A DNA stretch of 64,000 nt from assembly GCF_014196835.1 (NCBI RefSeq), contig NZ_JACIEK010000014.1, positions 1-64,000 of the forward strand, in the 5' to 3' direction. The stretch comes from Aureimonas pseudogalii. Its GTDB lineage: Bacteria; Pseudomonadota; Alphaproteobacteria; Rhizobiales; Rhizobiaceae. Position 1 is the stretch's first letter. Every line of letters begins with the position of its first letter. Below, one piece after another: positions 17,130-25,106 of the stretch. Below the pieces are notes generated by a model. That model worked only from the letters and a program-made list of their open reading frames with translations, did not search any database and was not told the origin of the DNA. The position numbers and the translations under genes are program-made.

Positions 17130-18233
17130 TCATAGCTCGATCCAGCGCCGCTCGGCATGCGAGCGCGCCATGGCCGCCACCGCCGCCTCGATGGCGAGCC
17201 CGTCCGCGAAGTCGACGATCCGCGCCGGCCGTCCGTCGATGGCGGCGAGGATCTCGTGCGCCTCGATCACCTTGAGGTCGTTGAAGCCCAGCCCGTGGCC
17301 GGGCGCCGGCAGGAAGTGACCGTAGGGCTCGTGCGCAGGGCCCGCCAGCACGGTGCGGAACCCCTCGCGGCGCGGATCGTCCTCGCGCGTGAAGAGCTGA
17401 AACTCGTTCATCCGCTCCTGGTCGAAGGCGATCGTCCCCTTCGAGCCGAAGAGCTGCAGCGCGATGCGCCCCTTGCGGCCCCAGGCCGCGCGGTTGGCGA
17501 CGAGCAGCCCGGAAGCCCCGCTCGCGAAGCGCAGCAGGGCCATGGCGATCTCGTGCGTCTCCACCGGCCGCCCCTCGCGCGCGGCATAGGGCTTGGCCTG
17601 CTCGGCCATCACGGCGGCGAGCGGCCCGGCGAGGCGCCCGAGCAGCGACAGCGGATGCACGGCGAAATCGTCGAGCGCGCCATGCCCCGAGCGCGCCTCG
17701 TTCTTGAAGGCGAAGGGCGCGTCGGGATCGCCCATGAAATCCTCGTCCATCTCGACGCGGACATGGTTGAGATCGCCGATCGCCCCCTCGCGCACCAGCG
17801 CCTCGATGGCGCGGATCGCCGGGTTCTGGATGTAGTTGTAGCCGAGCGCTGCGATGCGGCCCGAGCGCCCGGCGGCATCGAGCATCGCCTGCGCATCCGC
17901 CATCGTCGTTGCCATCGGCTTCTCGCACCAGACGTGCCGGCCGGCCGCCAGCGCCGCGCAGGCCATCTCGGCATGGAACGGATTGGGCGCGGCGATCGAG
18001 ACGATCTCCACCGCGGGATCGTGAATCACGGCGCGCCAATCGTCCGTCGCGGCCTCGAAGCCCCACTCGGCCGCGCATCGGCGCGCCCGGCCCACATCGA
18101 CGTCGGCGAGATGGCGCAGCACCGGGCGCCGCGTCTCCCCGAAGGTCGCAGCCACCGCGTTCCAGGCCAGCGCGTGGCACTTGCCCATGAAGCCCGTGCC
18201 GACGAGGCCGATGCCGATCGTGTCCTTTGTCAT
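17130..18233 (-). CDS. Gfo/Idh/MocA oxidoreductase, probable inositol-pathway dehydrogenase
   Basis: A 367-residue NAD(P)-dependent dehydrogenase. The Rossmann motif is GLVGTGFMGKCHA at the N-terminus, and the family motif EKPMATT lies near residue 100. The substrate domain follows, with a conserved HPLSLLGRL segment. Its place directly before iolD, divergent from iolR, suggests it oxidises an inositol isomer or a related cyclitol. Whether it is the main myo-inositol 2-dehydrogenase (IdhA) or a scyllo- or chiro-inositol enzyme cannot be told from sequence. The ATG at 18233 fits the family start; the longer open frame extends through the regulatory region. Confidence 0.85.
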   Translation of the reverse strand: MTKDTIGIGLVGTGFMGKCHALAWNAVAATFGETRRPVLRHLADVDVGRARRCAAEWGFEAATDDWRAVIHDPAVEIVSIAAPNPFHAEMACAALAAGRHVWCEKPMATTMADAQAMLDAAGRSGRIAALGYNYIQNPAIRAIEALVREGAIGDLNHVRVEMDEDFMGDPDAPFAFKNEARSGHGALDDFAVHPLSLLGRLAGPLAAVMAEQAKPYAAREGRPVETHEIAMALLRFASGASGLLVANRAAWGRKGRIALQLFGSKGTIAFDQERMNEFQLFTREDDPRREGFRTVLAGPAHEPYGHFLPAPGHGLGFNDLKVIEAHEILAAIDGRPARIVDFADGLAIEAAVAAMARSHAERRWIEL

Positions 18234-18259
18234 GGCGCAGCAGTCACGAGGGAGCGAAT

Positions 18260-18273
18260 GGAACGGATGATCC
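18260..18273. promoter_or_regulatory. Candidate IolR site 1 (GGAA-N6-ATCC)
   Basis: GGAACGGATGATCC matches the rhizobial IolR consensus GGAA-N6-TTCC with one mismatch. It lies 27 bases upstream of the dehydrogenase start in the divergent region shared with iolR, where repression of both promoters would be possible. Confidence 0.45.
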
Positions 18274-18288
18274 GAAAGATGATAGGAT

Positions 18289-18302
18289 GAAATCGGTATT
18301 CC
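18289..18302. promoter_or_regulatory. Candidate IolR site 2 (GAAA-N6-TTCC)
   Basis: GAAATCGGTATTCC has one mismatch to GGAA-N6-TTCC. It begins 29 bases after site 1, close to three helical turns, so two repressor dimers could bind the same DNA face. Confidence 0.45.
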
Positions 18303-18388
18303 CTGCGGCGGAGTCCTGTCAAGCTGCGGTGACCCAGCCGCGACGAGAGGGCGGCGACGGCGGGCGGACGATCGGCTAGGAGACGGCG

Positions 18389-19288
18389 ATGAACACACGA
18401 GACGACAGGCGCGCCGCCCCCACGGCCCCGCCCGAGAGCTTCGCGGCGCTGCGCGAACGTCTGGCGGGCGGCGGCGTGCGCCTGTCGAAGCGGCTGACGC
18501 AGGTCGCGTCCTTCGCCCTCGCCCAGCCCGACGAGATCGCGCTCGGTACGGTGGCGAGCATCGCCGAGAAGGCGGGCGTCCAGCCCTCGACGCTGGTGCG
18601 CTTCAGCCAGACGCTCGGCTTTGCCGGCTTCTCCGACCTTCAGGCGCTGTTTCGCGCGCGGCTGCGCAACCATGTGTCGAACTACGACGAGCGCCTCCTG
18701 TCGCTGCGCGCGCGCGGCGGCGAGGCCCCGGCGTCGGCCGTGCTCTTCGACGGGTTCTGCGAGGCCGCGACCCGATCCGTCGCCGCCGTCCACGACCGGA
18801 TCGATCTCGCCGACGTCGATCGCGCCGCGCGCATCCTCGCCTCGGCCGAGACCCTCTATCTCATCGGCCAGCGCCGGTCCTTTCCCGTCACCGCCTACAT
18901 GAGCTACGCGCTCGGCAAGCTCGGCATCCGCAACGTCCTCATCGGCTCGGCCGCCGGCACCGACGCCGAGACCGTCTCCTTCGCCGGCCCGCGCGACGCC
19001 GCGCTCGCCATCTCGTTCGCGCCCTACGCCTCCACCACGCTGGCGCTGGCCGCCCAAGCGGCGGCGCAGGGCACGCCGCTCGTCGCCGTAACCGACAGCC
19101 CGTTCAGCCCGCTCGTCGCGGAAGGGCGGCTCTGGTTCGAGCTGGTGGAGGCCGACTTCCAGGGCTTCCGCTCGCTGGCCGCGAGCATGGCCTTCGCGAT
19201 GACGCTGGCCGTGGCGGTGGCCGACGAGCGGCGGCGACGGGGCGCCCCCGGCTCTACTCCGCAAGATGGAATGCCAGTTCCAGATTGA
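18389..19288 (+). CDS. iolR: RpiR-family regulator, probable inositol repressor IolR
   Basis: A 299-residue transcription factor. The N-terminal RpiR helix-turn-helix (about residues 25-100, with VASIAEKAGVQPSTLVRFSQ) is followed by a SIS sugar-phosphate-binding domain (about 130-270). In rhizobia the IolR repressor belongs to this family and is released by a pathway intermediate. It is not related to the DeoR-type IolR of Bacillus. It heads the rightward iolR-iolC-iolE-iolB cluster and is divergent from the iolD unit. Candidate operator sites lie on both sides of it. Confidence 0.9.
   Translation: MNTRDDRRAAPTAPPESFAALRERLAGGGVRLSKRLTQVASFALAQPDEIALGTVASIAEKAGVQPSTLVRFSQTLGFAGFSDLQALFRARLRNHVSNYDERLLSLRARGGEAPASAVLFDGFCEAATRSVAAVHDRIDLADVDRAARILASAETLYLIGQRRSFPVTAYMSYALGKLGIRNVLIGSAAGTDAETVSFAGPRDAALAISFAPYASTTLALAAQAAAQGTPLVAVTDSPFSPLVAEGRLWFELVEADFQGFRSLAASMAFAMTLAVAVADERRRRGAPGSTPQDGMPVPD
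19268..19281. promoter_or_regulatory. Perfect IolR consensus site before iolC
   Basis: GGAATGCCAGTTCC is an exact GGAA-N6-TTCC match. It overlaps the last codons of iolR, 60 bases before the iolC start, so it is placed to control a separate iolC-iolE-iolB promoter. Confidence 0.6.
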
Positions 19289-19340
19289 CCAGATTTGAAC
19301 CACATGCTTCATATCGCGGCGAATTGAGAGGGAGAGAGGC

Positions 19341-21251
19341 ATGACCCACGCGCTCGACGTCGTCACGATCGGCCGCTGCTCGGTGGATCTCTACGGCCAG
19401 CAGATCGGCTCGCGCCTCGAGGACATCGCGACCTTTGCCAAATCCGTGGGCGGCTGCCCTGCCAACATCGCCATCGGCACCGCCCGGCTCGGCCTGAAAT
19501 CGGCGCTGATCACCCGCGTCGGCGCCGAGCAGATGGGCGGCTTCGTCAGGGAGCAGCTGGCGCGCGAGGGCGTCGAGACACGCGGCGTCGCGGTGGATCC
19601 CGAGCGGCTGACGGCGCTGGTTCTCCTGGCGGTGGAGGACGAGGGCGTCTCGCCGATGATCTTCTACCGCTCCGACTGCGCCGACATGGCGCTCTCAGAG
19701 GCGGACGTTTCGGAAGAGCTCGTCGCCTCGGCCCGCGCCGTGGTGGTCACCGGCACGCATTTCTCGCGCGAATCGACCGCCGAGGCGCAGCGCAAGGCCA
19801 TCCGCATCGCCAAGGCGAACGGCGGCAAGGTCGTCTTCGACGTCGACTACCGGCCGAACCTCTGGGGCCTCGCCGGCCACGCCGCCGGCTTCGAGCGCTA
19901 CGTGAAGTCCGACGCCGTGTCGCAGAAGCTCATGGCGATCCTGCCCGACTGCGACCTCGTGGTCGGCACCGAGGAGGAGATGATGATCGCCGGCGGGATC
20001 GACGATCCGCTGGCGGCGCTGAAGGCGATCCGCGCGGTCTCGGGTGCGACGCTGGTGCTGAAGCGCGGCGCCATGGGCTGCATCGTCTTCGACGGGCCGA
20101 TCGCCTCGCTCGACGACGGGATCGCCGGGCGCGGCTTCCCGATCGAGGTGTTCAACGTGCTCGGCGCCGGCGACGCCTTCATGTCGGGCCTTCTTGCCGG
20201 CTGGCTGCGCGGCCTCTCGCACGGCGAATGCGCGACCATGGCCAATGCCTGCGGCGCCTTCGCAGTGTCGCGCCTCCTCTGCTCGCCGGAATACCCGACC
20301 GAGGCGGAGCTCGACGCCTTCCTCGCCAAGTCCGAGGTGACGCGGCGCCTTCGCGAGGACGCCGAGCTCAACCACATCCACTGGGCGACGACGCGCCGGC
20401 CCGCGCCCGATCGGCTGATGGCGCTCGCCTGCGACCACCGCTCGCAGATCGAGGAGATCGCCGACGCCGCCGGCGTGCCGCGCACCCACATCGAGGATTT
20501 CAAGTTACTGACGGTGGAGGCCGCGGCGCGCGTCGCCGGGGGGCGGCCGGGCTTCGGCATGCTGCTCGACTCCATCTACGGCCGCAAGGCGCTCTACCGC
20601 GCCGCCCACCACAAGTTCTGGATCGGCCGGCCGGTGGAGCAGCCCGGCTCGCGCCCGCTCGACTTCGACCATCTGCCCGATCTCGGCAGCCATCTCGTGG
20701 AATGGCCGGTGGACCACGTGGTGAAGTGCCTCTGCTTCTACCACCCGGACGACTCGGCCGATCTCAAGGCCCGCCAGGAGCGCGAGCTGCTGCGCCTCGC
20801 CGACGCCGCGCGCACCGTCGGGCGCGAGCTTCTGGTCGAGATCATCGCCGGCAAGCACGGGGCCCTCGATGACGACACGGTGGCGAGCGTCGTGCAGCGC
20901 GTCTACGATCTCGGCATCCGGCCCGACTGGTGGAAGCTCGAACCGCAGCGCGACGCCCGGGCCTGGCGCCGCATCGAGGCGGTGATCGCCCGCGAGGATC
21001 CCTATTGCCGCGGCATCGTGCTGCTCGGGCTCGATGCGCCCGCGGCCGAGCTGGAAGCGGCCTTCCGCGCCGTCGCCGCGGTGCCGATGGTCAAGGGATT
21101 TGCGGTCGGGCGCACGATCTTCGCCGACGCCGCGCGCCGGTGGTTCACCGGCGCCATCGACGACGAAGCGGCGATCGCCGACATGGCGGCGCGCTTTGCC
21201 GCCCTCGTCGACGCGTGGCAAGGCGCGGGTGCCGCGCCCGTCGCCGCCTGA
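19341..21251 (+). CDS. iolC: 5-dehydro-2-deoxygluconokinase fused to a DUF2090 domain
   Basis: A 636-residue fusion. Residues about 1-330 are a PfkB-family kinase: VGGCPANIAIGTARLG near the start and the catalytic GAGDAFMSG near 275. It phosphorylates 2-deoxy-5-keto-gluconate. Residues about 340-636 are DUF2090, an aldolase-like TIM-barrel domain (LMALACDHRSQIEEIA at its start). The same fusion is common in alpha- and gammaproteobacteria, and the second domain may act as the IolJ-type aldolase. The gene starts 52 bases after iolR with GGGAGAGAGGC as ribosome-binding site. Confidence 0.93.
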   Translation: MTHALDVVTIGRCSVDLYGQQIGSRLEDIATFAKSVGGCPANIAIGTARLGLKSALITRVGAEQMGGFVREQLAREGVETRGVAVDPERLTALVLLAVEDEGVSPMIFYRSDCADMALSEADVSEELVASARAVVVTGTHFSRESTAEAQRKAIRIAKANGGKVVFDVDYRPNLWGLAGHAAGFERYVKSDAVSQKLMAILPDCDLVVGTEEEMMIAGGIDDPLAALKAIRAVSGATLVLKRGAMGCIVFDGPIASLDDGIAGRGFPIEVFNVLGAGDAFMSGLLAGWLRGLSHGECATMANACGAFAVSRLLCSPEYPTEAELDAFLAKSEVTRRLREDAELNHIHWATTRRPAPDRLMALACDHRSQIEEIADAAGVPRTHIEDFKLLTVEAAARVAGGRPGFGMLLDSIYGRKALYRAAHHKFWIGRPVEQPGSRPLDFDHLPDLGSHLVEWPVDHVVKCLCFYHPDDSADLKARQERELLRLADAARTVGRELLVEIIAGKHGALDDDTVASVVQRVYDLGIRPDWWKLEPQRDARAWRRIEAVIAREDPYCRGIVLLGLDAPAAELEAAFRAVAAVPMVKGFAVGRTIFADAARRWFTGAIDDEAAIADMAARFAALVDAWQGAGAAPVAA

Positions 21252-21276
21252 TCCGCCATTCATGGGAGAGACGACA

Positions 21277-22161
21277 ATGATTCGCATCGGCGCCAATCCG
21301 ATCTGCTGGTCCAACGACGACAAGCAGGAGATCGGCGGCGACATCAGCCTCGAGCAGTGCTTGGCCGAGGCCTCTTCCATTGGCATCGAGGGCATGGAGC
21401 TCGGCAACAAGTTTCCGCGCGAGCCCGCTGCGTTGAAGGCCAAGCTCGGCGAGTACGGCATGGCCTTCGTCGGCGGGTGGTACTCGACCTTCCTTCTGGA
21501 GCGCGACGCCGAGGCCGAGATGGAGGCCGCGCGCGAGCACGTCGCGCTGGTGAAGGGCGCGGGCACGGACGTCTTCATCGTCTGCGAGTGCACGCGCACC
21601 GTGCACGGCGACGAGGCCGCGCCGCTGGCGAGCCGTCCGGTGATGAGCGAGGCCGAGTGGGCGCGCTTCCTGCCGCGCCTCACGCGCTTTGCCGAACTGC
21701 TCGCGGCCGAGGGCCTTCGCATCGCCTACCACCACCACATGGGCACGGTGATCCAGACCGGCGCCGAGATCGACCGGATGATGGCGGGCACCGGCTCGGC
21801 CTTCACGCTGCTGCTCGACACCGGCCACGCCACCTGGGGCGGCGCCGACCCGGCCGATCTCGCCCGGCGCTACCGCGAGCGGATCGTCCACGTCCACGTC
21901 AAGGACGTGCGCCCGGCGGTGGCCCGCCAGTCGGAGGCGGAAGGCTGGTCCTTCCTCACCTCGGTGCTCGCCGGCGTCTACACGGTGCCCGGCGACGGCT
22001 CGATCGACTACGCCGCCGTGCTGCGCCAGCTGCCGGACTATCGCGGCTGGATCGTGATCGAGGCCGAGCAGGATCCCGAGAAGGCCCATCCCGCGACCTA
22101 CGTGAAGATGGGCTACCGCCACCTCGTGCGCGTTCTCGCCGAGACCGGCCTGCGAGCCTGA
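21277..22161 (+). CDS. iolE: Myo-inosose-2 dehydratase
   Basis: A 294-residue xylose-isomerase-like TIM-barrel enzyme that dehydrates 2-keto-myo-inositol, the second step of the pathway. Family segments are ANPICWSNDD at the N-terminus, LLDTGHATWGG near residue 180, and HVHVKDVR near 205, the last two carrying metal ligands. The start at 21277, 25 bases after iolC, is preceded by GGGAGAGACG. iolB follows after 11 bases. Confidence 0.94.
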   Translation: MIRIGANPICWSNDDKQEIGGDISLEQCLAEASSIGIEGMELGNKFPREPAALKAKLGEYGMAFVGGWYSTFLLERDAEAEMEAAREHVALVKGAGTDVFIVCECTRTVHGDEAAPLASRPVMSEAEWARFLPRLTRFAELLAAEGLRIAYHHHMGTVIQTGAEIDRMMAGTGSAFTLLLDTGHATWGGADPADLARRYRERIVHVHVKDVRPAVARQSEAEGWSFLTSVLAGVYTVPGDGSIDYAAVLRQLPDYRGWIVIEAEQDPEKAHPATYVKMGYRHLVRVLAETGLRA

Positions 22162-22172
22162 AAGGAACCCTC

Positions 22173-22988
22173 ATGCGCTCGACGCTTCACGTGAAACCCA
22201 CCGCGGCGGCGGGGCGCGTCCACGACGTGACGCCGGCGAGCGCCGGCTGGACCTATGTCGGCTTCGCGCTGCATCGCCTGGAGCCCGGCGAGACCATCAC
22301 GGGCGGCGAGGCGGGGCGCGAGGCCTGCATCGTGCTGGTGTCGGGCACCGCGTCGATCACCGCCGGGGAGGAGGATTTCGGCCCGGTCGGGCGCCGCACC
22401 TCGCCCTTCGAAGGCAAGCCCGCCTCGGTCTACGTACCCGCCGGCATGGCCTGGACGGCGCGCGCCGAGACCGCGATCGAACTCGCCGTCTGCACCGCGC
22501 CGGGCGTCGAGCGGGCGCGGGCCCCGCGGCTCATCGGCGAGGACGACGTCGGGCAGGAGGTGCGCGGGCGCGGCGCCAACGTGCGCCACGTCACCAACAT
22601 CCTGCCCGAGACCGCCGACGCCGACGGGCTGCTCGTGGTGGAGGTGATCACGCCCGCCGGCAACACCTCCTCCTACCCGCCGCACAAGCACGACCGGGAC
22701 GACCTGCCGCGCGAGTCGCTTCTGGAGGAGACCTACTACCACCGCCTGAACCCGGCGCAGGGCTTCGCCTTCCAGCGCGTCTACACCGACCGCGAGGCGG
22801 ACGGGCGCCGCCGCATCGACGAAGCGATGGCGGTGGAGGACGGCGACGTGACGCTGGTGCCCGAAGGCTACCACCCCTGCGCCACCGTCCACGGCTACGA
22901 CCTCTACTACCTCAACGTCATGGCCGGCCCGCACCGAACCTGGAAGTTCCACAACGCCCCCGAACACGAGTGGCTGCTGAAGGGCTGA
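22173..22988 (+). CDS. iolB: 5-deoxy-glucuronate isomerase
   Basis: A 271-residue bicupin that isomerises 5-deoxyglucuronate to 2-deoxy-5-keto-gluconate. The metal-binding C-terminal cupin is clear (SSYPPHKHDRDD, EETYYHRLNP, EGYHPCA), and the ending GPHRTWKFHNAPEHEW is typical of the family. A ribosome-binding site AAAGGAA precedes the ATG. It is the last gene of the rightward operon. The final malonate semialdehyde dehydrogenase (iolA) is not in the window. Confidence 0.94.
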   Translation: MRSTLHVKPTAAAGRVHDVTPASAGWTYVGFALHRLEPGETITGGEAGREACIVLVSGTASITAGEEDFGPVGRRTSPFEGKPASVYVPAGMAWTARAETAIELAVCTAPGVERARAPRLIGEDDVGQEVRGRGANVRHVTNILPETADADGLLVVEVITPAGNTSSYPPHKHDRDDLPRESLLEETYYHRLNPAQGFAFQRVYTDREADGRRRIDEAMAVEDGDVTLVPEGYHPCATVHGYDLYYLNVMAGPHRTWKFHNAPEHEWLLKG

Positions 22989-23144
22989 GCGGGTGGGGCG
23001 CGCCGAACGGCGGGCCGGCATTGACCCCCTCCGAGCTATTTCTGATCGGCTGGGGATAAGCGAGCGCAGAAACCCCATTGCGGGCAATCGATCACTCGTG
23101 CGGTATGGTGAGCGAACACCCCTTCAACGCGAGAGGCGGTCCGC

Positions 23145-23576
23145 TTGAGTCTGTCACGTGCTCTGATCGCAGCGACGATCATGCTCTGGTCCCAGCCATC
23201 AGCGCTCGCTCAGGAACGTGATATCTCGCGACCGATGCAGACCTTGCAGGCCAACGTGGTCGCACTGGTGTTGACTCGACTCAACGCAAATGGGGTCGAT
23301 CAACGGCTGGCGTTCGAAATCCAGCTGGAAACACCGCATCCCGTCCCATCGTCCCTCGCCGACATCAAGACCATGCCAGCTGACTTGCAGGAAGCGATCC
23401 TCGAAGTCTGCTCGAATTTGATGATGCCGATGGTTCAGAGTGCTAATGAGGTAGGCGGGTTTCCGGATGTCAGCGGCGTTCGCATCACGTTGCGGAGCAA
23501 GCCTACGGCAGCCGGTACCGGCACGTATCAAACATTGATTTTTCCACAGGAGCGCGGCTGCCAGTTTGGCTGGTAG
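23145..23576 (+). CDS. Small secreted protein of unknown function
   Basis: A 143-residue protein with a likely signal peptide (residues 1-22, ending PSALAQ). I recognise no domain. The mature part is about 120 residues, with two cysteines (about 89 and 140) that could form a disulphide. The start is TTG with GAGAGGCGG just upstream. Base composition is clearly less GC-rich than in the iol genes, and the gene lies at the edge of a low-GC islet, which suggests acquisition. Neighbours give no hint of function. Confidence 0.6.
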   Translation: MSLSRALIAATIMLWSQPSALAQERDISRPMQTLQANVVALVLTRLNANGVDQRLAFEIQLETPHPVPSSLADIKTMPADLQEAILEVCSNLMMPMVQSANEVGGFPDVSGVRITLRSKPTAAGTGTYQTLIFPQERGCQFGW

Positions 23577-23653
23577 GTCGTTCGCTTTCCACCCGGTCGT
23601 GCCAACCGGCGTCGAGGAAGCGGACGTCCGGAAGCGGGCTATCCGATTTCGAC

Positions 23654-23858
23654 CGAGGCTGTGTCAAAACTCGGTCCGTCAGCTACCCTTACAGAATACT
23701 GTTTCAGTCCCAGCGGACCCGATTGGCTACGTGCAGCTGTAGCGCGATCTTGAGAGCAGATTAGGGCTCCCCAAAGTGGTCAACAGCGGCCGATAGGGTC
23801 TCGATGTGGATTCGCTTTCTAATGACAATTTCGGAGAACGAGTTTTTACACAGCCTCG
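23654..23858. mobile_element. MITE-like remnant with 20-base inverted ends
   Basis: CGAGGCTGTGTCAAAACTCG (23654-23673) and its inverted partner at 23839-23858 agree at 19 of 20 positions and enclose about 165 bases with no transposase frame. Ends of the type GAGGCTGTGTnAAAACTC occur on IS5/IS1182-like elements, so this looks like a non-autonomous derivative. I see no convincing target duplication. The flanks (23577-23653 and 23859-23927) hold no gene I can support. Confidence 0.6.
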
Positions 23859-23927
23859 ACCCGTGCCGGTCGTTCAGGCAGGCTGGGCTGGTCTCCCGAA
23901 TGCGGACGCCGTTCATCTCATCACGTC

Positions 23928-24812
23928 TTAGGCCGACCGCGCTTTCGGCCGGACGAGCCATGCGACGGGTCGAGAGTAGACGATGGCGTGGACCGCAGCG
24001 TAAATGACGACTCCCCCCAACATATAGAGGAACCATGTGCCGAAGTCCGGCAGCCCGTTGAAACGGTAGTAGTCGAACGCCAGCTTGGCGACGAATTCGA
24101 AGACCGTAGCGGAGACCGCGCTCGTCAGGACGAGAAGCCAATACTCCGATCGCGTCGGTCGGCGGCCAAGATGCCTGACGACGTAGGCGAAGGCGCTTGT
24201 CGCCGCGACGATCATCACTGCGAACGACAGTACCCATTCACCTGTGAAATCCTTTGTGGCCGAAACCCATTGAGCGAGCGCGTAGAGTGGGATGTAAACG
24301 GCGAAGTAGCGAACAAGGAACGGTCCGATGTCGTGCAGCGACATCAGGTTGGAGGGTGCCGCAGCGGGTGGACCAAGTCGCGCCTGCTTGGCTTCTATCT
24401 GCTCCAGGGTTCGTTTTCCGAAACCACCTCTTCGGAAGAAGACCATGTTGCCGACCATGCCCTTCAACAGCGGAAAGCCGATCATGATGAGGATCGCCGT
24501 TGTATCGAGACCTTCGTCTTGCGTGGATTGAATTACGAGCGAAGCGAGCGTGAAGTCGATGACCAGCACAATGATCGAGCCGACCGCGACGAGCGACCAG
24601 TATTCTCGGGAGGTCGGGAGCCGAACCTTGTCTTTAAGGAACCGAAGGTAGGTGAACAGCGCCGCCGTGATCAACGCGCCGATGCTGAGATCGGATGGCC
24701 GGAACTCGTAGAACACGGCGATGATCGTTGCGCTCACGAAAATGAGTCCCAGCACCCCGACATAAGCGAGCGCGTAGTAGAGACCGTATCGCAGGACATC
24801 TTTCACAGACAT
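23928..24812 (-). CDS. Tandem-duplicated membrane protein (ABZJ_00895-like)
   Basis: An inner-membrane protein of 294 residues from the ATG at 24812, which has GGGAAAG nine bases upstream; an in-frame ATG at 24836 adds eight residues. About eight hydrophobic segments form two similar halves. Each starts with a tyrosine-rich segment (RYGLYYALAYVGV; VRYFAVYIPLYAL) and carries LPTSREYWSLV or RPTRSEYWLLV between its second and third membrane spans. The motif resembles the small ABZJ_00895 family of about 140 residues, so this is probably a fused duplicate. Function is unknown, and the low GC fits recent acquisition. Confidence 0.65.
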   Translation of the reverse strand: MSVKDVLRYGLYYALAYVGVLGLIFVSATIIAVFYEFRPSDLSIGALITAALFTYLRFLKDKVRLPTSREYWSLVAVGSIIVLVIDFTLASLVIQSTQDEGLDTTAILIMIGFPLLKGMVGNMVFFRRGGFGKRTLEQIEAKQARLGPPAAAPSNLMSLHDIGPFLVRYFAVYIPLYALAQWVSATKDFTGEWVLSFAVMIVAATSAFAYVVRHLGRRPTRSEYWLLVLTSAVSATVFEFVAKLAFDYYRFNGLPDFGTWFLYMLGGVVIYAAVHAIVYSRPVAWLVRPKARSA

Positions 24813-25106
24813 GCTAGTGTGCTTTCCCAACGCCATGACTGACTGTGTAGGAAGATCATAACGTCGGGCTAGATGTCGAGTGACCTTGGAACTCTAGCGT
24901 CCGGTAAGGTTATCCCCACGGCAGAAGCGGACGGTCTGCAATCCACCCCCGCCCTTCGACTGATGGCGCCGCGCACGGTCCATCAGCCGGCCACACATTC
25001 GATCGCCGCGCCGCAGGAAGGCGGACCGCCCCGCCCTAGCTTTCTTCTCCCAGGGTCAGGCCCCGCGCGATGGCACGGCGGGCCGGCGAGAGCGACGGAG
25101 ACGACG

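Noticed and set aside
23761-24237. Leftward 158-codon gene overlapping the MITE-like element
   Set aside because: It overlaps the membrane-protein gene and reads through the inverted end; the product looks like a frame shadow plus repeat sequence.
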